64,000 nucleotides of DNA from Iris pallida (taxonomy: Eukaryota; Streptophyta; Magnoliopsida; Asparagales; Iridaceae): positions 10,490,979-10,554,978 of the forward strand of contig JANAVB010002199.1 of the NCBI GenBank assembly GCA_029216955.1, given 5' to 3'. Below the pieces are notes generated by a model. It ran no database searches. It worked only from the letters and a program-made list of their open reading frames with translations, and was not told where the DNA came from. Both the position numbers and the translations under genes were made by a program. Below, piece by piece: positions 23,500 to 33,954 of this stretch (the first letter of the stretch is position 1; every line of letters begins with the position of its first letter).

Positions 23500-24262
23500 A
23501 TGTCCGGCGGAACTTGCCAAACCGTATCGGTATCGGCCGTATCGGATCGATATCGGCCGATACTTTAAACCATGATATACACACAAATACACATATATAT
23601 ACAATCAAAAATCTATTTGAAATTCATTTTAAGAATCTGAAATGTTGACGATATATACCCAAGGTTCACAATATCGATATCGGAATCGGTATCGGACTAT
23701 TCCTATGAGTATTGGTATCGGCGATATCGGTAGTATCGGTGGTATCGTATCGGAGTATCAGACTTTGGTATCGAAAAACAAATAATTATTAAAAAATTAT
23801 TTACATTTAAAAACATATATTTTATACATTTAGGCATAATTTTAAGTATTTTAGCATTATTTCTTAGTAGTTTTGAAATTATATGAAATAGTAGTCACCC
23901 TTACCGAATGGTTTTGCCGAATTGACCGGAACAAAGACCCCCAATGTCGGTATCGGTCAATATTTGGTATCGGTCTGTATCGGATCGGAACATGCCAAAC
24001 CGTATCAGTATCGGCCTGTTGGATAATATGATTGTTATTAGTAACTGTCCAATGTCGGTATAGTATCGAAACATGCCAATATCGGTATCGGTCTGTATAG
24101 TATCGGTATCGGAACATGCCAATGTCGATATCGGTCAATATTTGGTATCGGTATCGGTCTGTATAGTATCGGAACATGCCAATGTCGCTATCGGTCAATA
24201 TTTGGTATCGGTCTGTATCGGATCGGAACATGCCAAACCGTATCGGTATCGGTCAATATCAT
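23500..24262. repeat. TATCGG-based tandem array with GGAACATGCCAA spacer
   Basis: Units such as GGTATCGGTCTGTATAGTATC followed by GGAACATGCCAATGTCG, interrupted between about 23570 and 23930 by unique AT-rich sequence. It lies in the first intron of the CACTA-1 gene. The plus-strand VSVCIVSEHANV and minus-strand TDRYQILTD frames are artefacts of it. Confidence 0.88.
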
Positions 24263-24369
24263 TGTTATTAGTAACTGTCCGCTACTAATGTGTGTCCCAT
24301 AATAAGACATTATATACGAATTTGTGCCTGTTGGATAATGTGTGTCCATCATTGCAGAATTATTTCCAA

Positions 24370-26030
24370 ATGGATATGAATTACTACTTGCGGAATCGTT
24401 AATGGATGTACAATCGTCGTCCTGATGATATGTGTGGTGTGCGGGATGAATACATAGCGGGAGTAGAGCAGTTCCTGCAGTTTGCTAAGGCGTTCCCTCA
24501 GTACATGGACGGCACCAAAATTAAGTGTCCGTGTGTGAAATGTCATAACGTGAAATATTATCCAGAAGTGGAAGTGACATATCATTTGTACTCGAGGGGT
24601 TTCACGCCTAATTACTATCAGTGGACCGCACACGGAGAACTTGTGTCTTTAGCATCAGAGCCAGAGCCTTACGTTGAGCCGTATATACATGCGGGACCTA
24701 ATTTTATTTCAGATAATCATGCATACGACGACGGGTGCGTGAACATGGTTTTCGACGCTGCGGGGCCTAGTTTCGTTCATGATGCACCTGAAGAGGCACC
24801 GAACGCCGATGCTGCACAGTTCATGGAGTTGCTGGAGAATGCAAGGACTCCATTGTATCCTGGTTGTGAGGATCATTCACCGTTGGAGGTGGTTACAAGA
24901 CTGTTGAGCATTAAGTCAGATTTAACATGTCGCAAGAATGCTACAACCGAGCATTAAGTCAGATTTTAACATGTCGCAAAAATGCTACAACCATGGTTGG
25001 ATCACGCCGGATCAGTGGGCTGCGATGAAGGCTAGATTCAGCGAGCCCAAGTACCAGGAGCGGTCTGAGAAGGCCAAGGTGGCGCGGTCGAGCGCCGGTA
25101 AGTGGTGTGGTGGCTCCATTCCGATGTCGGAGCATTTTCGTCGTCTGGTACGTTTCCTATGACGGACATTAATTTATATATAGTTCGATATAGAATGTTT
25201 AATACTAATAATAGATAATATATTTTAACAGGTAAAAAAGGGTGAGGACCCGAACATGGTGACCGTCTTCCTGGTCACACATCGGAGGGATGGAGAGTTT
25301 ATTGACGAGAGGGCGACGGAGGCATATGTACGTTCTATTCTTTATATTAATTTACTATAACTTAGAAAACATGAAAATAGATATCAATATAGACTTTAGC
25401 AAACACTTACACGTTAGCAAACATGTTCTAGGCCGAGTTTGTTCGGCTACAGCAGGAGGCGGCTGCTGCTGCTAGTGCGCCAGCAGAGGGAGGGGCTGGT
25501 AGTTCCTCCCAGCCGCCTATAGCTCTATCGAAGGACGAGCTCTGGATGACCGCCGTTGGCGGTCTTCAGAAGGGTACGTACTACGGTACGGGATCCTACG
25601 GCGTGTATTTGGCTTCGGAGTCATCCCGGGTCCCCTCCGTCAGTGCGCAGTCTCCGGCTTCGCAGGCGTCGTCACGAGTTGGGGATATCCTTCGTCAGAT
25701 CGAGGAGCTGCGTCGCGAGTTACAGCAGCAGATTTCTGATGCGGTCGAGCGACGATCCGACCCTCCGATCGTCACCGGACAATTTGATGCGGTCGAGCGC
25801 AGTATACAGGAGCTGATGAGTCTGCATCAGGCTACAGCTGCCAGCTTACACACGCTCACCGAGTCTACGCAGCGCACATAGCGTAGACAGGTGGAGCTGG
25901 AGGGATCGCAGAGGAGCATGTCTTCCTCACTCACTCAGGTTTTGGCTTCGCTTGAGGCGAGTACTGAGAGGGTGGTGAGATCCCTTGCTGCGTATGGTGA
26001 GCGACTGCGAGAGCTGGAGCAGATACGTCC
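24370..26030 (+). pseudogene. CACTA-1 gene, 5' part: TNP2 N-terminal domain joined to a Transposase_24 (En/Spm) domain
   Basis: Coding starts at ATG 24370, just after an acceptor at 24357; an in-frame TAA at 24400 (plausibly from CAA) precedes WMYNRRPDD. Exon 2 has the Transposase-associated zinc domain normally at the TNP2 N-terminus (KIKCPCVKCHNVKYY, then VTYHLYSRGF), ending in LLSIKSD. A 43/44-bp tandem duplication at 24906-24992 shifts the frame. Directly after it comes WITPDQWAAMKARFSEPKYQ, typical of the Ptta/En/Spm Transposase_24 family, with introns at about 25150-25232 and 25329-25432 and a glutamine-rich coiled-coil region (IEELRRELQQQISD). A TAG lies at 25879. The catalytic middle of TNP2 is absent, so this is a deletion fusion. 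The gypsy element interrupts it after IRP. Confidence 0.82.
24906..24992 (+). repeat. 43/44-bp tandem duplication in the CACTA-1 gene
   Basis: GAGCATTAAGTCAGATTT... occurs twice back to back (24906-24948 and 24949-24992); the second copy has one extra T and a G-to-A change. It lies exactly where TNP2-type sequence gives way to Transposase_24-type sequence. Confidence 0.95.
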
Positions 26031-29000
26031 TGTCACGACCCGCACCCAGTATTTGGGCAAGAATCAGTGTACACGCCCAACCTACGCCGCAGAGTCGGCG
26101 GTAGAACGCTGTATCAATATGATGAACAACCACGCAATACATGGAATATATATAAAACTCACAAGGGAATTTATAACTCCAAAAATCTCAACTCAGCCAG
26201 TCATAAATATAGATAGAAATATCTCACAGTAAATGAAAGCTAAAATCAAAGTAATCTCTACTACATGTCTCACATCATTTCATAAACCAATACAAGGTCT
26301 CAGCACTAACTAACACATCTAAGATAAAGCAGCAAAATCAGATGCTGCATAATCCTTCTGATAGACAAGGTCCGTCTCTAAGGCATCTCCCAAATACGGG
26401 CCATACTCCTCTGGACATACGATCTCATCGCCATCACCTAAAATTTGTTTGGTTACCCAGTCAGGATGGAACGAGTACAATTCACTGAGTACAGTTCCAA
26501 ATATATGAAATCGACTATACAACAGGGGTTAGCTTTTAGACATATGATTCACAAAATAAAATGAAGAAAGACAATAAAACTGAATAAGAACAGAAAATGA
26601 AATACAATAAAATACTCACCAACCAACTGAAGTACCTTTGATATGTGATCGGTCTCGGGACAATTATGCGACACGGTCTACACGGTCTAAAGTTATACGG
26701 TCTACAGTTACACGATCTACAATTACACGGTCTATAATTACACGGTCTACAGAATATATTGCAAATAAAGAAATACTGTCTACAAACGATCTACACAGTT
26801 TAAATGCAGTAAAAGTGATAATCACGATCTACACGGTCTACAAGATATAAATGAAATAAAGATCACGGTCTACACGGTCTAAGGTCAGATCACACATCGT
26901 TGGTACTTCACTGTTCCCGACACAACAAAGAATAAGATCATAAAACTGGAATCACACATCTATCCACTAATCACTGATGTATAGTAAAGATCAATAATGA
27001 AAACAAACAATAAACTGTACTCGTCTGGCGTCCCGAGCTGCTGGCACTGGTCAGAGTCCAAATCGAGGTCCAAGGAACCTATTAATGAATCACATAGTCA
27101 ATATATAATTTATCAATGAAGGTTTGTGTTCTATCTACAATTGTTTCATTGCTTAGGGTCTACTCTATTACCCTTCTTGTTACTCTTATGAACCCTCCCC
27201 AGTGTCATCCTTATTTAAAACTTACTTTATCTATTTCCCTAGTAACCTGTCCTTAATAGTGTCCTGCAACTTAACCCCATTATGAAACTGATTTCTACAC
27301 CCAAATTATTCAGGTCCAGGTTTTACTCTAGTATCCCCTGCTATTATAGGTATGGTAGGCCTATATTGATCCCATGATCTATTTGTCCTGCTGTCATCAG
27401 GATTAAGCTCACCACACCTGATTTAGGGGTGACACTTTCCTAGGCTGGTTTAAGAGGGTACAGGGCACCATCATGGATGTTCCTGCATTACTGATTTCAG
27501 GTCAGCCATTGGTATGTTCCTGAAATCTGAATATAGTCTAGTTATTAGGCCTGCCCTTAACAATTCTCAGGTTTAAGAGAAAGACTTCATGTATTGGGTG
27601 AGCCTTACTACAGGTTTTACCCCCAAGCCTTGCCTAACAGTTCAGACTCCTAAATAACTCTGAAATGGTGTTCCTAACTGCTAATGTTATAACACAGTGA
27701 GAAACTGGGTTTCCAGTCAACACTTTCATGAATACCAGACCCCCAAACCCTTCTAATGGTTCCTGAGTTGTTGCAGGACTGGTTCAACAATCATCCTAAA
27801 TAATGGGTTTAATGATTCCAGAATACAACCCATCTCAGGATTTACACAGGCCATGAGTGCAGGTAACCACTTCAGGTTGGCAATGAAGGGAAACCTGAGT
27901 TAGCAACAGTCCTGCTTAACAGGGTCTTAACCTGACTTGGTTTAAGGATGTAACACATAGGCTATACTATTGCAACCTAGTTCATGAGTCTTGGGTAATG
28001 ATATCAGACTCCAGGGTGTGTCTTGGTGTTGATTTCACCAAGCCTCATCTCAACAGGGTTGAAAACAGTGGTTTGGTCGTGTGCTTATATATGAAGGGTC
28101 TCAAATCAGTACTTCAAAACAGAGCTTGAATTGGAAATATGGTATCCATAGGCTGAACTAGAATATACAAGAAAAATCTATTTACCCAACTAGAGGTTCA
28201 AATAGCTTTCAGCCAATTGAGAGCTCAACCTAACGTTTCCTCAGAAGAGAGTCCAGGTGACAACATTTAGTAATGAGGTCGAACTTGGCAATGAAGCTAT
28301 TTCCTGTGATCTCCTAGGCTGCCATGTTATTACCCAGGATTCGAGCAGAGCTTACACATGATCCCATTAGTTTATGAACTAGGCAGCAGGAATTTAGTTA
28401 GCATTACCCATTGGTACTCACCTCATGTTCCTACAACCTTACCCATAGGATCCCTTGGTGTTGTGCATGGTGCCCCAATGCAGGACTTCATGCCCAGGTC
28501 AGTAGGGAATTGTTCTGATACGAAGGTGTAGGCAAGGTTGGATTCTCAGTTCAAAATAGGCACATATCTGCAGATGGTACTGGACAATACATAATATATG
28601 TACACAGGAGGGCATTATCATCAAACCATATGCAGTCGATTCCTATTTGAATAAACTGTTACATGTGATTTGGTGTAAGAAACCTGTTACTAAGAAATCC
28701 TGATACCAAGTGTCATTAGCAAAGTAGTATGATACCATGTTCTAAGCTGATACTTCTCATGCCATCTCTTAAGTTATTGCCTATCATTAACCCAACAAGT
28801 TACCTATGTATTTCTTAGTGAAAACAACAAATAGATGGTGTGCTTATGCTAATAGAAGGGAGGTATTGGATCCTGACCTTGATGAAGAGTCTCCTGTGGG
28901 TTCAGATGCGTGGGTAGCCTCTGGTGAAATCTCTACAAAGCTTCGCAATGTGGCAGCCTTCCAGGTTTTTCCAAGAATTTTAGGGTTCGGTAGAACATCA

Positions 29001-29329
29001 AATATATATAGTTGGGGAAACTCTCGATCCTAAGGATAGGGTGAAATCTCCAAATTTGAATTTAAAGAGTTTGGAGAGATCTAACTCTCAAAAGGATTCG
29101 AGTATAATACTAACAGGGAAAAATTTAAATTTAAACAGTGTAATGTCCCTTTTGGTCGAGGCTTACACCTGTAGCTGTGTGTTTAAACAAAAGCTCTTAT
29201 TCTTTTTTTTTTCTACAAAAGTCCCTCTTATTTCATATGTTACAAGCTTCCCCTCATAACACTTTTGGTGTACTAAATATATTGCCATTTAATAAATCAG
29301 AAAAAAAAGTAAAAGAAAATTTTCATATA
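26031..29329 (-). repeat. Gypsy 3' LTR (left copy), last 20 bp missing
   Basis: Matches 33955-37259 closely, with mostly transition differences (a few per 100 bp at most where I compared). Similarity stops at TTCATATA (29329); the right LTR continues about 20 bp further to its TTTACA end. It contains the ACACGGTCTAC minisatellite at about 26640-26885. Confidence 0.92.
26660..26885. repeat. ACACGGTCTAC minisatellite within the gypsy LTR
   Basis: Short tandem units of TTACACGGTCTACA with variants, in the part of the LTR that is transcribed if the TATA box near 28090 is used. An equivalent array lies at 34584-34812 in the other LTR. Confidence 0.85.
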
Positions 29330-29341
29330 GAGATTTCACTA

Positions 29342-31981
29342 GAGGTGACTGTCAGCCCAGTGCTTCTGTCTGTCCTGAGCCACGCGAAGCCGCTCTCTAA
29401 TCAATTTGACCTTCTCTGCAGCATCTACCACCATCTCCGGTCCCAACAGTGCACGTTCTCCTACATCGTCCCAAGACAGCGGGGTACGACATCTCCGACC
29501 ATACAACGCCTCAAAAGGGGACATCTCGATGCTAGCTTGGTAGCTGTTGTTATAGGAGAACTCTACGAGATGAAGGTGGTCCTCCCATGAGCCGCCAAAA
29601 TCTAGCATGCATGTCCGCAGTATATCTTCGAGCGTCTGAATGGTACGCTCCGACTGTCCATCTGTCTACGGATGATAAGCAGTGCTGAACTTGAGCGCTG
29701 TGCCCAAACTGGCCTGTAGGCTCCTCCAAAAATGAGATGTGAACCTGCTGTCACGGTCCGACACGATACTCACTGGAACCCCGTGTAGCCTGACTATCTG
29801 CTTCACATAGAGTTCCGCCAGCTTCTTCGTAGACAACCCCACTTTAAATGGAATAAAGTGGGCCAATTTGGTCAACCGGTCAACGATGACCCAAATCGCA
29901 TCCTTACCGCCCGATGACCGCGGAAGGCCGGAAACGAAGTCCATAGTGATGTGTTCCTACTTCCACTCGGGTATCGGTAGTGGCTGCAACAATCCTCCTG
30001 GTCTCTGCCTCTCGGCCTTGACCTGCTGACATACGAGGCACCTAGAAACGAAGCGAGCTACTTCGCGTTTCATGCCATACCACCATACGTGGTTGCGCAG
30101 ATCTTTGTACATCTTATTGGCTCCCGGATGTAGAGAATACTGGGAGCGATGTGCCTCTTGCATAACTTCTTCTCTAAGCTCTCCACTCGGTACACAAAGT
30201 CTCGTCCCGTGCCTCAACGAACCATCCTCTGCAATAGTGAAATCATCCCGCGATCCAGCTCGTGCTTGTGCTATGATTTCCTTCAGTTGTTCATCCTGAT
30301 GCTGTGCCTCTCGAATCCTGTCCATCAGTCCTGACTGAATCTGCATGCCCATCATCTGCATTTCGGCTCCTAAAATGACGATCTCGATGCCCAAACTCTC
30401 TAAATCCGCTAACAAGTGACGATCTCGAGTCAAGCATATTGCTACGGGATACCTGTTCAAAGCATCCGCAACAACATTGGCTTTTCCCGGATGATACTGC
30501 AGTGATATGTCATAGTCACTCATCAGCTCCAGCCATCTGCGCTGCCTCATGTTCAACTCCTTTTGCGTGAAGACGTACTTCAAGCTTTTGTGGTCAGTGA
30601 AGATTTTCACTCGCTCTCCGTACAAATAATGTCTCCACAGCTTCAAGGCGAAGATCACGGCTGCCAACTCAAGATCGTGGGTGGGATAGTTCTTCTCATG
30701 CGGTCTCAACTGTCGAGACGCATAGGCTATCACTCGCTTGTTCTGCTCCAGGACACAGCCTAGTCCTTTGCCCGAGGCGTCACTATAAATGGTGAAGCCT
30801 CCCGATCCTGATGGCAAGGCTTAGATAGGGGCTGTAGTCAGACGCTTCTTCAGCTCGTCAAACGCAGCCTGGCAGTCTTCCGTCCATACGAACTCCACAT
30901 CCTTTCTTGTGAGCCTAGTAAGCGGCTCTGCAATCCGGGCGAAGTCCTGTACGAACTTCCGATAGTACCCTGCTAGCCCCAAGAAACTCCGTATCTCTGC
31001 CACTGTAGTCGGAGTAGACCATGCTTCTACTGCTGTCACCTTCTTCGGATCGACAGATATACCGTCTCCAGTCACCACATGACCAAGGAACTCTACCTTA
31101 TCCAAGAAGAACTCACATTTCGAGAGCTTCCCATAGAGCTTCTCCTTTCTGAGGGTTTTTAGCACGATCCTCAGATGTTCCTCGTGCTCCTCCGGTGTTT
31201 TCGAATAGATGAGTATGTCATCGATAAATACCACCACGAACTTGTCAAGGTACGGATGGAATACCTTGTTCATCAAGTTCATGAAAACCGCCGGGGCATT
31301 CGTCAATCCGAACGGCATCACCATGAACTCGTATTGTCCGTACTTGGTCCGGAAAGCAGTCTTCGGTATGTCTTCCTTCTTCACTTTCAGCTGATGGTAC
31401 CCCGACCTCAAATCTATCTTGGAGAATACCCGCGCGCCGCTCAATTGATCGAAGAGATCGTCTATCCTCGGCAGCGGATACTTGTTCTTGATAGTGTGGT
31501 TATTCAAGGTTCGGTAGTCGATGCACATACGCACCGTACCATCCTTCTTCGGCACAAAAAGTACAAGGGAGCCCCATGGCGACGAACTCTTCCTGATGAA
31601 CCCCTTCTCTAGCAATTCGTCTATCTGCTTCTTTAATTCTTCAGCTTCCTTGTTGTTGATCCGATACACTGGTTGCGCTGTCGGTACTGCGCCTGGCACT
31701 AGATCAATAGCAAACTCGATGTCTCTGTCTGGCGGCAATCCTGGCAAGTCTTCGGGAAAAACGTCCACGAACTCTGTGATGATGGGATGTGGGATCTCCT
31801 CTCCCTCGATCATAGCTCCGCAAATAGCTCCGCACTGCTGCTCGACTGCTCCTCTCGCGAACTCGAATGCCGGTACCTCCGGAGGACTGAATACAACACA
31901 TCCTCGGTGGCAGTCTATATTGGCAAAATTCTTACTCAACCAATCCATACCGAGAACGATGTCGAAACTCGGTAGTGGCAT
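29342..31981 (-). pseudogene. Gypsy pol: protease end, reverse transcriptase, RNase H, integrase; C-terminus deleted
   Basis: Read from 31981 down: end of protease ([10 protein letters not shown]), reverse transcriptase ([38 protein letters not shown] and catalytic [11 protein letters not shown]), then RNase H ([40 protein letters not shown]). Integrase follows with its zinc-binding H-H-C-C arm ([19 protein letters not shown]) and D-D-E core ([31 protein letters not shown]). All parts lie in one frame with gag, interrupted only by stops at 30821, 29957 and 29666. The frame ends at ADSH, where a deletion removed the integrase tail, any chromodomain and the polypurine tract and joined pol to the LTR through about 17 bp of unrelated sequence. 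Confidence 0.93.
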
Positions 31982-31999
31982 TACGAGTAAGTTGGCGCG

Positions 32000-32329
32000 C
32001 TACTCTCTTCCACCCAAAGTGATGCGTCGCCTCATACAAATATCCTTGACTAGGATAATGCCTCCGCCTGTCATAATTTTGCAACTACCGCCCAAGGATA
32101 CAGACGCTATACTATGCTTGAATACAAAAGCTACAGAGATAAAACTATAGGATGCGCCAGAATCAAACAAGGCTATAGCGAAAATAGAATCGAGAAGTAT
32201 GGAACCTGCTATCACATCTGGTGTGGGCTCGGGCTCCTCAATAGTCATAGCAAAAGCTCGGCCCTGCTGGGGTGCTCATCTCTGCTGGTGCTGGGCGAAC
32301 CGCTGCTGCTGAGTGGGTAGCGGTGGTCC
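32000..32329 (-). pseudogene. Gypsy aspartic protease region
   Basis: The frame continuing from gag reads FAIALFDSGASYSFIS, the retropepsin active-site motif (DSGA in place of the usual DTGA/DSGA), then GGIILVKDI. Stops at 32276-32278 and 32000-32002 isolate it from gag and from reverse transcriptase. The protease would process the Gag-Pol polyprotein in an intact copy. It is in the same frame as gag and pol, so no indel separates them. Confidence 0.85.
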
Positions 32330-33730
32330 TCACGGCTGTGGAGCAACTGGTCCTCTCTGTGCTGGAGCTGCCTCTCGTCCTGCTCGAGTGGGAGCCACTG
32401 AGCAATCCTTCAGCTGATGTGAAGGTGATCCACAGTATAAACATGCTCCAAGTCTTGTTCTGCAATCGTCCCAAACGTGTCCGTTCTTCCCGCAAAAGGT
32501 ACAACGCGGGGCCTGCTGGAACTGCCTCTGCGTCTGCTGTGTCTGGGCTCTGGCCGGACCTCGGTGCTGCTGATGTGCTGGGGCTTTACCGGTGGACTGG
32601 AATTGTTGCTGGTGCTGGAAAGTCCTTGGCTGCGACTGTGGACGCTTCGCTGGTGTTTGTTGATGGCTGCCTTCGCCAAAAGTGTCTCGGCTCCTCTTCG
32701 GCCTGTAGTTCAGTTCTTCCTCCACTGCTTGGGCGACCTCCAGAATCTCCTCATAGGTATAGGCTCGGCTGGTGGCGATGGCTAGGCAAATCTCGTGCGA
32801 TAATCCCTTCCTGAACCGCCGTGCTTTGTCTTCCGGGGTGCTGACTAAATTCTCCGCAAAGCGACTGAGGCGTGAAAACTCTGATGTGTACTCGTCAACG
32901 GTGAGGTTGCCTTGCTCCAGATGCTCGAACTGGGTCACTAACGCTTCTCGTGCTACATATGGATAGAACTTCTTCTTGAATAACCGCTTGAACTCCTCCC
33001 AAGCTATGTTTGGAGCAGAAAAGCGGGGCTCGCCTTGGTACCATGTCCGTGCGATATCGAAAAGCTGTCCACTGACTGACTCCACCTTCAGATCTTCCGG
33101 GATTCGGGCCATCTTCAGATACCTCTCCACGTTCTCTAGCCATTCGTCAGCATAGACGATCCCCTCTGTCCCATAGAACGACATGGGCCTAAAGTCCATG
33201 AAGTGTTTGGGATTCCCCGGTTGCTGTCGGGGGGCATCCCTCTGCTGGAGAACCTCTCGCAAAGTATCGCGAATGATGTTGTCATGTTGTTGCATAAGTC
33301 CCAGCATGGTAATGTTGTCCAGTGCTGGTGGCAGGGGCAGTGCAGGTGCTGGATACATCACTGGAGCTGGGTGCATGGCAGGTGCTGGATACATCACTGG
33401 AGCTGGGTGCATGGCAGGTGCTGGATACATATAGGGTGCCTGCTGCATCATAGGTGTGGAATACATGGCGGGTGCTGGGTGCATCGCAGGTGGTGGATAA
33501 GCTGCTGGTGCCGGTGGAGGAATGGGTGCTGGTGCTGGTGCTGGTGTCTGCGGAGGAAACTGTGGCGGAGGTGGAATGTCATCCCTGCAGAACCTCGAGT
33601 ACTGTGGAGGGGCCGGGACGCTCTGGTGAGTAAGCTGACCCCCCTGGGTCGGAGGAGTCTCATAGTTGAAAAACCCGCCAGCTACCGGTGGCGTATTCAG
33701 TGCTGCGTTGTTCATGTCCTGTGGGTCCAT
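32330..33730 (-). pseudogene. Gypsy gag with two zinc knuckles
   Basis: From ATG at 33730 (466 codons). The N-terminal third is proline/alanine/methionine-rich and contains a degenerate repeat (MHPAPVMYPAPA and variants). The retrotransposon gag domain follows (ARTWYQGEPRF, WEEFKRLFKKKFYP, EYTSEFSRLSRFA). Two CCHC knuckles of spacing CX2CX4HX4C end it (CTFCGKNGHVWDDC and CLYCGSPSHQLKDC). The stop at 32330 is TGA, plausibly from CGA, and the same frame continues into protease, so gag and pol were once a single frame. The product forms the cytoplasmic particle and packages RNA in intact copies. Confidence 0.92.
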
Positions 33731-33954
33731 TTGCTGAAAACAAAGGAAATCATTAGACGATAGAATGATTCAAACAGTATACATAAGATATTTGAAATCG
33801 AATATAGAGGTCAATGACGAAATTTTAACTCATAAAGACAGTCCTTAAGTTCCTATTCCTAGTCACAGGCCCGCAGTAGTACGACTATCTTAAGTACTAC
33901 CACGGTTTCGCTGGTCTTGCGAAACGTCGACCTGCATGGGCCACCATAAAAACG
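33731..33954 (-). other. Gypsy leader between 5' LTR and gag
   Basis: Short untranslated leader. The primer-binding site should follow the LTR end directly. The usual initiator-Met match (TGGTATCAGAGC) is absent. The best TGG-starting candidate on the minus strand is TGGTGGCCCATGCA (33946-33933), eight bases from the LTR. Which tRNA it would pair with is not clear to me. Confidence 0.5.

Noticed and set aside
23857..24288. Tyrosine/aspartate-rich frames such as TDRYQILTD
   Set aside because: Translations of the TATCGG array on both strands.
26638..26850. TRSTITRST-type plus-strand frame, with its twin at 34562-34774
   Set aside because: Translation of the ACACGGTCTAC minisatellite in the gypsy LTRs.
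28806..29033. 75-codon plus-strand frame repeated at 36745-36960
   Set aside because: It lies in both LTR copies on the strand opposite to the element, and no family was recognised. Possible captured fragment, but unsupported.
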